Source: Rhytidiadelphus loreus
Lineage: Eukaryota; Streptophyta; Bryopsida; Hypnales; Hylocomiaceae
Direction: 5' to 3'
Length of the DNA stretch: 64,000 nt
Assembly: GCA_947034895.1 (NCBI GenBank)
Contig: OX344763.1
Span: 2,792,501 to 2,856,500 of the forward strand
Below the pieces are notes generated by a model that was given only the letters and a program-made list of their open reading frames with translations, did not search any database and was not told the DNA's origin. Positions 11,341-21,776 of this stretch are shown here, in pieces; the stretch's first letter is position 1; each line of letters starts with the position of its first letter. A program made the translations under genes and the position numbers.

Positions 11341-12310
11341 TATTTTTATTTTCCAGGAAGTTCCGCTTCAGCCCCAAGCGAACTTCATCGCCTACGTCCA
11401 TACACATCCTCCAAATGTAAGTGCTTTCTCGGGATGGTTGAAGACTGCGTACGTCATTAGCTAACCGTCGGGAGTTCTTTATAGATTGAAATTCGCTTGT
11501 GGTTGTGCTATCATCTGAAGCCTGTGTCATCAACTTAAGCCACACCTGACGTTCTTGGAACTGCTCGCGGGGACCACACACAAAGGTCGTTCATGGAAAA
11601 GCGTTGCAAAGCTTTCCGACGATTGCGACACGCCACCATCCGATGAGACGGATCCGCAATTGTGAGGTGCTGCAGTGGGACGCGAGGTTACTTTGGAGTA
11701 GGATTCTCATTTGTGCTGGAGCTTACACGTGGTCCGGAAGGGGACACAGAAACTGCAGTCATATCATCGCGGCTGTTACGGATAGTTCGACGGAAAGTAT
11801 GTAGGGTCGCGCTCTTGTTAAATTAAGTTCGCGTTTGTTTTTAAATCCGTAAGAATTCTTACGTAACGTAGAATTTTAGCAATTTGGAGCGAAGGTCCCA
11901 ACTCGAAGGAATTGGAATTCGTTCTTTGTTTTTCGAGGAGTCGCATTCTTGTTTGTGAAATCGTCTTCGCCTGTCGTAATTGACGGCGCATTCACGAACT
12001 TCCTTGGCAGTGTTAAGGTTTCGAGTGAAGTTTGCAATTCAATGTTCTGTACAGTAGCTGGACTTTAGTTTTAGAGTGTATTTCTTGGAGTCGCATTCTT
12101 GATTGTCTGCGCAAAGAATCACAGCAGTTAGCTTCTGGATGCTAGTTCGTTTTTTGAAATCTTGTTCTCAGGTTTTTAGTTTTTGACAGTGAACTAATGA
12201 GTCGCTTGGTAGTGTCGAGGTTTTGGTACTCTGTATATTGAGCGCATTTAGGGTCTAGTGAGTTCTGCCGGCAATAGTCAAGGTGTTTTCTTCGTGGAGT
12301 GTTTGTGGCT
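11341..12310. other. Intergenic region before the phosphorylase gene
   Basis: About 1 kb between the duplicated MFT 3' flank and the next gene. A 60-nt segment at about 11358-11417 has an AG acceptor before it and a GTAAGT donor after it and reads EVPLQPQANFIAYVHTHPPN. It could be an orphan exon of an unannotated transcript, but no partner exon was found. The rest (11820-12300) is T-rich promoter-like DNA without a clear TATA box. Confidence 0.35.
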
Positions 12311-14317
12311 ATGGCGGAGCTTAGACATGACCAACTTCGGCAGAGATGGATTATAATCTCAGACAAACGTGGGAAGCGGCCATCCGATTTCGAGAAAATG
12401 GGGAGCCAAAACCGAGACGATTTCAATCCCGGTCCTTGTGCATTTTGCCCTGGTCGTGAAGATGAGAATGGGCACGAGGTTTTTGCAATTCGTGACGGTG
12501 ACAAAGACGACGCGCCTGATTGGCGCCTCCGCGTGATTGAAAACAAGTATCCGGCCGTGTCCATGGACGTCGACAAGTTGCTGCCGTCGGGAGAGGGGAC
12601 CGTGTACGGTGGATGCCGGCTTCCAGGGTTTGGGAGCCACGAAGTGATCATCGAAACGCGCAGCCATCAACTTTCGTTACCAGAACTCCCAGTTGCTAAT
12701 GTAGCTGAGGTAAGAGTGAGCACTTTCTTCCCTGCACTAGGCCTATAATTCTTTACAATTACTAGAGGGAAGTTTGAAATTTGCACATCGATGGATAATT
12801 CTGTGTTTTAAGATTCGGTGGAGGGATGCCTGGTCGTTGTTAACAGCAGCTGTTGACCTGAGGATAACGAGACTCTACAAATCTCCGTTTCAAAGCACGA
12901 CCAAACAGAAGTATTTAAAAATTTTGGACTGCGACCTAAAGATGTTCGCAACGTTTGCGACTTGAGCCAGTGAGACACGAGAGTAGGACTAAGTTAGTCG
13001 GCAAAATGATCATTCCTAGATTGGCTAGTTTGTACTTTGTCGCCTTCCATTTCGTTTTGAACGCCTGGTCTGCACGGCGAGTCCTTTGTACTACTCCTGT
13101 TGCATTCTTTTATATTCAATTGCAATTAAGCTCAACATGATAAGAGGATTGGTACAAAGGGATCGGTGTTTTATGCACATGCAAGGCTCGGTTTGTCAGG
13201 TCTCAATTTCTGTTTTGAAAGCTGCTGCGCAAGTAGGAGCTGAAATTGTTGTGTTACAGGTGTTGAAAGCATATCAAGCACGATTAAACCACTTCCAGAA
13301 CGATTCGCGGTTCAAATTTTGTCAGGTATGTGTATCGCTTGTATTGTGCCCCTGAAATTAAGTTCGAAGAACTTCTTGAATTGCACTTTGAAGCGTGAAC
13401 CCTAATTTTGGGCCAATACTATTAGCTTGTGATTTCGATTTATCATCGTCATTATTCCAGGAAAAACTTTTATTTATTTATTCGGGAGTATCTTAATGCC
13501 GGGATTCCAAAATGGTCGACCATTGACATCGAGTGGGTTCTGGCAGGTGTACAAAAACAGGGGCAAAAAAGCAGGCGCATCGATGACCCACTCACATAGC
13601 CAATTGATAGCCCTTCCAGTTATAACCCACAATATACTAACTGAACTTCAGGGCGCTCAAGCGTTCTACGACGAACACAAAGAATGCATCTTGTGTGGCG
13701 TCGTGAAGCATGAAACACAATCAGAACGACATCGCCTCATTGACGAGAATGAGCATTTCATTACCGTGTCTCCATATGCGCCTATGTATCCTTACGAGAC
13801 TTGGTTGGTGCCCAAACACCATTCCTCAAATTATGAAACGATCAGTGAAGAGGAGGTAACCACTTAAGTCTTACAGAACTGGATTTTCAATGTTTTAATA
13901 AGCTTGCCACTGACTGCTTTCAGTTCGAAGGGAACAGTACATGGTAGTCCTACTTAAATTTGTGCCACTTATATGTAACAGATTTGTCTTCGTAGTTCTG
14001 TGATTCTGACTGAAGTTCGGTGCTAATCATGGAGTGATTGTCTTTAATTGCAGATGCAAGGTATGGCGAAGATATTGAAGTTGACATTACGAAAGATGGA
14101 CCTGGCCTTTGCTTATCCCCCATACAACTACACGCTTCAGACAGCTCCTCTGGGAAAGGAGCATTTCAATTCGGCTCACTATCATTGGTATCTCAACATT
14201 TTACCACATCTGGCATCTCCTGGGGGTTTTGAACTTGGTAGCGGGTCCTACATCAATCCAATTGTTCCTGAAGAAGCTGCCAAATTTCTACGCAATGTCG
14301 AAGTTGATCAGTTATAG
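12311..14317 (+). CDS. ADP-glucose phosphorylase / galactose-1-phosphate uridylyltransferase-like protein
   Basis: HIT-superfamily nucleotidyltransferase of the plant GalT-like group (Arabidopsis At5g18200 type), which transfers AMP/UMP between sugar phosphates through a histidine intermediate. Exons 12311-12709, 13260-13325, 13547-13855 and 14054-14317, all junctions phase 0, give 345 aa against about 350 aa for the Arabidopsis protein. Visible features are the zinc-site pair CAFC (Cys43, Cys46), RVIENKYPAV, GFGSHEVIIET (His110) and the active-site THSHSQ (His170, His172, Gln174). Next come a second Cys pair CILC, ETWLVPKHHSS, and a C-terminal YNYTLQTAPL...HWYLNILPHL...GGFELGSGSYINPIVPEEAA, typical of the second GalT domain. 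The HxHxQ form is as expected for this branch. No transit peptide is seen, so a cytosolic role in sugar-nucleotide metabolism is likely. The 550-bp first intron has open frames I treat as noise. Confidence 0.92.
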
Positions 14318-15018
14318 GTGCACTGAGGAGGACGTGTACATACTTTTTACCATTTTGTCTAAATGCTGAATCTGAAGTAAACCTCAGGCGAATTTGAACG
14401 ACGATGAGCCTTAAACTACAGGTTTACCGGGAGGCGCAAAATTAGGTTCATTGCTCATTTAAGATTGGCGTTATGTACAGTCGCATGAGGTAGAACCTAA
14501 AACCAACACATTTTGCTCTGAGCAGAGTTCCTATCTTTGGAAACATGAAATTTTAATTGATTCTTGTTAATTTTAATTCATTCTTTTTTTATTGAAAGGG
14601 GAATCCAGCACAATGAAGTGTGCATTGTGAGTGAATAGTGAGAAGAAGGCTGCCTTCCTCACTATACACCTTCCCTCTTGTATTAAAATTTCTTTTTTCA
14701 TATCCCTTGCCCCTCTTTAAGAAAAATTTTAATTTTTAAATTTTAAATTTTCATTATCCCTCCCCCTCCCCCTCCCCTCTTGTAATTTCAGAAACCAACA
14801 TACTTGACAAACAATATGGGACAAACCTGTACGAGTTTTTGTAACCCTCCTCTCTCAGGCCGGCCAGCCTGTCAACAGTTGTGATTTGGACATCGACATT
14901 TTGTTTTTAAAAAGGAGATCAACGGCAAGGGGGGCATATTTTTTACACTGTGATTGATGGTTGTGGATTTTTTGCGGGAGAGGGCTGCCTCTTCTGAACC
15001 CTGAGTTGCATCTTTTCA
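14318..15018. other. 3' flank with pyrimidine-rich low complexity
   Basis: Probable 3' UTR of the phosphorylase gene, then AT-rich DNA with a CCCTCC run near 14757-14780. A short imperfect hairpin near 14636-14665 pairs TAGTGAG with CTCACTA. No gene seen. Confidence 0.4.
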
Positions 15019-15274
15019 CTACACTAAATAGTGAAATTAGGTTGCCTTAACAATTAGGTTGCCTTACTTCAAGAAAATCACTTTACAAGCCAACCAATCA
15101 ACAAATATGTCTACTGTTTTTTCAGTTTGTACACATAGAGGTTCATAAGTCCCACATGCATAAATTTTTAATTCAAAAAAGTAGTAAATTCTTGTAAAGA
15201 AACAATACATATTTATATAGTGTAGAATGTCGAGAAATTAGTGTGGGGCAACCTAATTTCACTATTTAGTGTAG
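15019..15274. mobile_element. MITE with perfect 28-bp terminal inverted repeats
   Basis: 15019-15046 (CTACACTAAATAGTGAAATT...) is the exact reverse complement of 15247-15274. The element is 256 bp if the inverted repeats begin at CTACACT. They can also be read as starting CACTAAATAGTG inside a TA pair (TA at both sides), so the superfamily is open between Tc1/mariner-like (TA target) and CACTA-like. The interior has no ORF. Confidence 0.8.
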
Positions 15275-17051
15275 ATAGTTTGGACACTGTATGCAAAAGT
15301 TATGAATTCAAGATTTTATTGGTAGATGACCAAAAATGTAAACAACATATGATCTAATGTCCAGGTGTGGTATATTCTCATTAGGCCATATGGGCTTCCC
15401 GGTACATACGACTGAGTTGGAAAACTTTAATTCTGAAAACTCAATTTGTGCATATGCGTACACAAGTGAGTTGAATATTCTCTACAGGTTGTGCTTGAGT
15501 TTGAAAACTGAATTTGATACTCCGTCCATCTCAAAATGATCTTTCTATTGGTCTTAATTTTTTGACCTCAAATGATCTTTTTGTGACATTGCCAATTGGT
15601 GGAATTTGGTTTTCAATTTGGTTTTCAATTGCTATTTGGGACCAACAAAACAACTCCAAGTAGTAGTTCCCCCTTCTTCCATGCAATCATCAATCAAAAG
15701 ACAAATGAAATGACTAAAGGGCCAATCAACATTATTCATACTTTTTGCATCTCTTTTAATATTGCCCAATTGAAGGGGATGAAGCTATGGGAGGTGAAAC
15801 AAAGGGGTATACATAGTCTTGGGCATATACTAAATGCCTAGAAAATGACCATCTCACATTCAACAATTCACACTCAACAATTAATTGACTAATGGTGCTC
15901 CTTCAAAATGTTCCAAAAAAACTACTTTTCAGTATTCCAAAACTGTAATTTGAAAAGGGCTTTAAAATGTTATTTTAGCCTTAATCCGAAACATTTTGTC
16001 CAATAAGATCATCTTGGCATAATGGTCCTTGAATCACAACAGTTCTTGTGCTTTATGCTTTAATTCATAGCATGTGGTCTCAAAAGAGTCATTCAAACTC
16101 AATTTGCTTGCCTTGTGCAAATTTTCAACATAGAGGATATGGTAGTAAGAGAAATTTGAGAAAAATCTCTACTACTACCGATATTAACTTAGTGAGTGCA
16201 TAGCCACCTTGCATAATTTAAATGCATGAGCTTTTTGCCATTGTGGCATGTTTTGATTGGTGAAGCAATCAAAGAAGTCAAACAGCTCAACTCTTGTACA
16301 TTGACATTATGTCTGGTAATTGCAAAGTACGCCAAGTCATCAAGAATAATTGCAAGTTAGTACCAACCTCACAACCCATGGCTTGTAACCAACAATTGTT
16401 TTTTATAACTTGACCTACTTTGCAATTATCTAGTCCATAAACATCACTTGAATTTGATAAAGTTGTATGAGGCTAGGATTTAGCTACTGAAATTAAAATA
16501 AACAAATGGTTCCAAGTAGGCCAATTATAAAACTCAATGTAATGAGCTCGAAAGATAAATATAGATGTATTTTCTTTGGTTGAGAAGGAGTGTTGCAACT
16601 TTTATCATTTTGATCAATGTGACTCTATTGATGAGGCAAAAAGTACACTCTCAGATGTTCTTATTTCAAAAATACAATTTGGCATTATATACTAGATAAT
16701 CAATTGACCAACGAGTTGGCTATCGATAGAAATCCCTCTTCCAAACTCCATCAAGGTCACCAACCTTAGAAATCTAAGGCTCTTTGAAAAGAAATTGGAA
16801 GAAAGGATTATGATTAGTTTTGGATGTAGGTAGGGATGTAATCTGGGTATCATAATGGTTCTTAGTAATGGTATCATCACTTCAAATCCATCTAATATAC
16901 ATTCTATGATATAGCGATCAAAACTAATATTGCAACAATGATACTCTTATCATGTATCATGATTGGTAATCTACCTTGAAACTGTCTAATATGCATTATA
17001 CTAGGGTGATTGCAAGAAAGACCGGTCCTATTTTGTGTCATATTTAGGCTA
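15275..17051. other. AT-rich intergenic DNA
   Basis: About 1.8 kb of AT-rich sequence. Open frames at 15357-15539 and 15596-15841 are short, without domains or splice context. The stretch near 17015-17051 resembles sequence at 42405-42450 (AAGAAA.AC.GGTC.TATTTT), suggesting an old dispersed repeat. Confidence 0.35.
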
Positions 17052-17628
17052 GGGGAGGACACTCTCACTACATTTGGGGTACCTACGTGCGGCGGTGGAA
17101 AAAGTAATTCATGTAATTCACCTTGAATAAACTATAATTTCATTCTAAAATTTTGAGCTTTGTTTAACAATGACTAAAGGTTTCTATTGACAAAAAATTC
17201 AATTCCAAATAACATAAGATATATTGTCTAGAAAGGGTTGAAAAATGAACTAAAATGGCATGTTCTCCAACTAAAATATTTATAGAGCTCACATGAAGAT
17301 GACTATTGCATCAATATTCAACCAAAATAAACTTTCAATAGAAAGCTATTCTATATAAATTTTTTTTCATTTTTCAAATTTTTTTTCTTATATAATATAG
17401 AGGTGTGAAAGTTATTTTCAGCTTTACAGTGTATCTTTTTTCTTCAAAAATTTATAACTAATTACTATTAGCACAAAAAAATACCAATAATTCAAAACAT
17501 AAACTTATAAAGTAGTAAAATCTATCCATAATTTTTTTTTTGAAAAAGAAATTAAATTTTAAGGTGTATTACTTGTTTTACTTTTTCCGCCGCACGTAGT
17601 TTGCTAAAACATAGGGAGTGTCCTCCCC
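17052..17628. mobile_element. TIR element, about 577 bp (GGGGAGGACACTC ends)
   Basis: The left end GGGGAGGACACTC, followed by ACGTGCGGCGG and AAAAAGTAA, is repeated in reverse complement at the right end (TTACTTTTTCCGCCGCACGT, then GAGTGTCCTCCCC). There is no ORF. No clear target duplication could be assigned, so the family is uncertain. It appears to sit inside an older repeat whose other copy is at about 42.4-42.65 kb. Confidence 0.7.
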
Positions 17629-17843
17629 GGGTATTTTGGGGGATAAAGTTGTTATCTGCTGGAAATTTTGACAGTAGAAACCGATGAACTTGAAATTCTT
17701 ATTGAACATGGTTAATTTGACTATAACCATATCCCTTTTTTTTAGAAATAAAAAAAATCATTTATATTTAGAAGTCATTTTTTCTAATTTGTCACACTTT
17801 GAGGATTAGGATTTTTTTACTACTAGGGAGTACCTAAAATCAA

Positions 17844-18773
17844 CCCCTAAGGGTCCGAACACCATTTTTTTTTGGCAACATAGCAATTTTGGGCAGCTCA
17901 CTATGAATGGATTTTTTCTTCTTTGAAAATTTCACATAGCATATGCATGAGCATGTGCCTGAGGAGTAGCTTTAAGGCGCAACCATTTTCATAACTTTTG
18001 ACTACATCGTAAAAAAGTTATTGCATGATATGTAATTTTCAGCAATTGGCGGGCAGCTTGGGCAGCCCAAAAAACTTCTTTAAAAATTAATTCTTTAAGA
18101 AATAAAAATTTGAAAATGATTCTCTACATTTATATATACATGATTAGCTTTGAACCATTTCATTTTGATTAATGAGATGAAAATTATGAGGAGTTCTAGA
18201 ACCCCAAGCTTTCATCTTCAAATTATCCCATATCCTTTGAGGATTCATGATGGACAATGGATTTCATTGTAAAAATAACCTCTCTACCCTAAATTCAAAC
18301 CATATGCCAATGAAGCAAATCTTGCATCTTCCCAATATGGTCTTTCTTGATTGCAAATTTGTCAAGTGACATTGGTATTTTCTATTTATTTGTAGATTTA
18401 ATTTTTGAATCCTAAATTTTTTGCCATGAGACCATGTCATGAAATTTTAAAGTCTTTGACATGCCACGAGGTTGGCCAATGGTCCTAGCCCTTCACTTGC
18501 TAGCCACCCAAATATTTGTCCTTCTAACTAGTGCAACCTATCCTTGCCATTAGTCAACCAAATACTAGCAGCCCAATCTACCCCTCAAATGAAAATTTGC
18601 TTAATCCCCCCCCCCCTAACTTTTTCACCTGTCATTGGATTGAAATAAAAATTATATATTCATGAAGCTCTCGGAGAACTACACATCCACAAAAAGTTTC
18701 AAAAAATTTAAGTAAAATTTCAGCTCATAGGAACCTACCGAACATTCAAATTGGGACAATGGGCCTTTAGGGG
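17844..18773. mobile_element. TTAA-family element, copy A (about 930 bp)
   Basis: Left end CCCCTAAGGGTCC, right end GGGCCTTTAGGGG, bordered by TCAA and TTGA rather than the TTAA of related copies. The interior matches copy B at 30.7 kb (GGCAACATAG..ATTTTGGGCA, TAGCTTTAAGG, CATAACTTTTGACTACAT). No ORF of note. Confidence 0.65.
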
Positions 18774-19097
18774 TTGAATTCGAAAAAATAAAAAATATTC
18801 ACGAACTATCTTGCATAGTTTCAAAAGGCATTCATTGTGAGTGTGTAGAGATGAGAAGACAAGCTCTCTATACAAGTGGAGTGGTAGGAGGTAAAACAAC
18901 CTATGTGGGATATGTAGATTAGGATTAGTAGGAATTCAATCACTTATAGTAAAGTCATAAGTAAGAATTGTAATTATAGTAGAATTTCAGACCTCATTTA
19001 GGGATTTTAGGCATAGTAGAATAATTTTTTTCAAAAAACTTTAAACTAGGCTAATGTGGAAAATGAAGATAAATTTCATTTCAAAAAACTTGTTTAA
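18774..19097. repeat. Dispersed repeat shared with 36.6-36.9 kb
   Basis: The block 18950-19097, continuing after the small insertion at 19098-19318 to about 19480, aligns with 36600-36880. Landmarks include CAGA..TCATTTA, CTCCAATCAAAAG and GGGACATTTTCTTTGACATT. The 36.7-kb copy lacks the 19.1-kb insertion. Confidence 0.65.
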
Positions 19098-19318
19098 CCC
19101 TTAAAGGACGGACGGGTGACCGTGGAAATCATGCATTTTGATACCGTGGGAATCATTGGTATACTAAATTTAAAGACCACTCATTGGAAGTCAAAGCACT
19201 GTAGAAGATTTCTCCTTTCCACCCCCCAAAACGAGGATGAATAGTTGTATTTTTGTCCTGTACAGGAGATTCCCTTGTCATTCATCGGACGCCAAACGTC
19301 TGTATTGACGTTTATGGG
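19098..19318. mobile_element. Small TTAA-flanked element (221 bp)
   Basis: TTAA at 19094-19097 and again at 19319-19322 flank a 221-bp segment that starts CCCTTAAAGGACGG and ends GTTTATGGG, giving short inverted ends CCC[T/A]TAAA. The homologous repeat at 36.7 kb lacks the segment (CTTTTGAGATTT against CTTGTTTAA...TTAAGATTT). This supports a true insertion with TTAA target duplication. No coding capacity. Confidence 0.7.
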
Positions 19319-21030
19319 TTAAGATTTCAAGCCTCCAATCAAAAGTTATGGACAAAGTTTAGAGAGGGGTTGGAAGGGACATTTTCTTTGACATTTTCAA
19401 ACAATTTCTTTGAATTTTGTTCATAACTTTAAGGGGAAGGCTCAAAATCACAAATGAGTTTTAGTAGATTTTTAGGGGCTCCAAGATCAAGGGAACCATC
19501 CTCCAACTCAGCAGCCCTACTGCCCAATGTAAGCCTAAGTTACCATGAAGCAAATTTTGTCTCTAAATTCCATTCAATTTCCAATTAATATATTGCACCT
19601 CTAAAATGGGGTACAATTCATTTACAGATTTTCTAGTAAGTTTCCACTAGAAATTGCAACAACTTTAGAAAGCTCTAGCGTGATAAAAAATGAACTGTTT
19701 CTAAAACTGCAAATTGCATTGGAATTGCAACAAAATGAACTTCAACTTCATAACAAGTGAAAAATGAATAATTTTAAATCATACAACAATTTGGATTCTT
19801 TTTATACACTATCTACCATTTCATAGAGAACCTTTGGAGGATAGTCAAAGATTTTTGCATTTAGGTGAAGAACAAGCAAGAAATCATACAAGCAATTCAA
19901 GTGGTATGGGAATAAGTATCTTTGAAGCAATTGCGAAGGTTCATTTCTTATATGTATCATTGAATACAAGTTGTAATTTTCACAAATGTTAGCAACACTA
20001 AATAGTACACAGTGTGTAGAAAACATTGAAATCTTCGATTGATTCTCAATTACATATAATTGTTTGTAATGACGATCAAGGAGACTTTACTGTGATTCCA
20101 ACGCAATTCACAATTCACAATTCCATTCATTTTTTAGCGTACACAGGCCTCCCAAAGTCCCAAAGTTCTCCTATGGGTTAGACCACCCATACCTAATCAC
20201 TTAAGCATTTGTGGAATAGATGGTGAGCAATTTAGTGTGATGGAGATTTTTCCCATGTAGGGAGATAGAAAATATTGGGATTGCAAAATTTTCAAAATTT
20301 TATTTGCAAAACTGAAATTTCTGTGAATTTTAGAAGGCAAAAAGTGTTCCAAACCAGTACGTGATATCTAGAGTCTTGCAATTTTGCTCACAGGGGAGTT
20401 TTCTTCCTACTCATGCGTACAAATTTCAAAATAATAAATACTATAATACATCGCATTCAGCATATTGAGCACCCAAACATGATTCACAAAGAAATTTTGC
20501 CTGGCCTGAAATAGCAATATACTACCACTCGAGGACCCATCTCTGATTGGTAATGGGTGCTCTCACTCTAATCTCATGAGGATCCAAAAATTTGTAAATG
20601 AAGTGTAGGGCACTGTACAGTAGTTGACCAATGACCACCCGTGCATCAAGAAGTCACATATCATACTTATCGAGATTCAGAGTTTACACCAACCATAAAT
20701 CTTCTGACACCAAGCATATTCGCTGCCTGGCTGTAACCCAAAACTCTCCAGGGCTAGTGCAACAGTGAACGCAATCATTGAAGGCAACCGAAGTTTTCTA
20801 ATGACTCTGCAGTTACCACAACTTAACACAAGGCCTGCAACCGACCACTCCAATAAGTTACCACAATTAAGCTTAAGTTAGTGTGTAGAAATCTGCCACT
20901 GCAATGTCAAAAAAAACCATTCCAGACAACTGAAGCCCAGTTGCGAACTCAATAACCACTTTATTCGATGCTCCTTTTGGAGTCTACATGATTTCGGTTT
21001 CTCACTAGTACCGTAAATTTAACACTCACA
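19319..21030. other. AT-rich intergenic DNA
   Basis: The remainder of the dispersed repeat runs to about 19480, then unique AT-rich DNA. Composition becomes more balanced from about 20500 towards the CslD 3' flank. No supported gene; the 19802-20026 (-) frame has no domain. Confidence 0.35.
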
Positions 21031-21044
21031 GTGTTCCCCCCTCC

Positions 21045-21310
21045 GCTCGAAATGCTCCAGAGTTCACCCCAAGATGGGGTGTCAAGAGAGATAGCTAACC
21101 CAAGATGGGATTTTCAAGAGAATGCTCTAAAGCTAAAACCCAAGCTGGGGTTTTTCACAGAGAATGCTCCACAGCTAAAACCCAAGCTGGGATTTCGCAG
21201 AGAATACTCCATTGCTACCGGTAACCCAAGCTAAAGATTTCAGAGAATGCTCTCTAGTAAAACCCAAGCTGGGATTTCACAGACTGCTCCACAGAGAATA
21301 CTCTCCAAGT
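21045..21310 (-). repeat. Degenerate tandem repeats (about 45-60 bp) downstream of CslD
   Basis: Five to six diverged copies of a unit containing AACCCAAGCTGGGATTT followed by CAGAGAATGCTCC. Each unit carries the small palindrome CCCAAGCTTGGG-like CCCAAGCTGGG. It lies 0.5-0.7 kb beyond the CslD stop codon, in the 3' flank or 3' UTR. Confidence 0.75.
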
Positions 21311-21737
21311 CAGGCTCCAATAATAGAGACGGCTCTGCCAGCGAAGGCAAGTACACGATTATGATTGTCTTACACCCACAGACCGAGGCAAAGGGCAAAA
21401 TTGGCAGGAGGTAAGCTTTCAAAGCCAAAGCTAAAGCCAAGCCCTGCAAGCTTCAGTGTTATTGCATTTGCCTCATTTATTCAACAGAAGGGCAAGAGAG
21501 ACGAAATCCTCTTCGTCTCTCTCATTCCTGGCAGCGATGGTGACCGCCCTTTGCTTGGCTTGAGCACTCGCTTCGTCTTCCTTCTTCCGAGGTCAGTTCT
21601 CTCTCACTTCACTCTACATGAATCAAAAGAATGATTGATTGGCTATGGTACAACAACTGGCTTTTTTCCCCGCACTCCTGTGTATGTACAAGCGCATAAT
21701 TAGGGTTTGGGGGACGACGGGTGGGTGATCGTGGAGG

Positions 21738-21769
<32 letters not shown>
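21738..21769. repeat. (GA)n microsatellite in the CslD 3' flank
   Basis: A GA run with few interruptions, ending eight bases before the CslD stop codon (CT-rich on the gene strand, just after the stop). Confidence 0.9.
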
Positions 21770-21776
21770 TGGAGTT

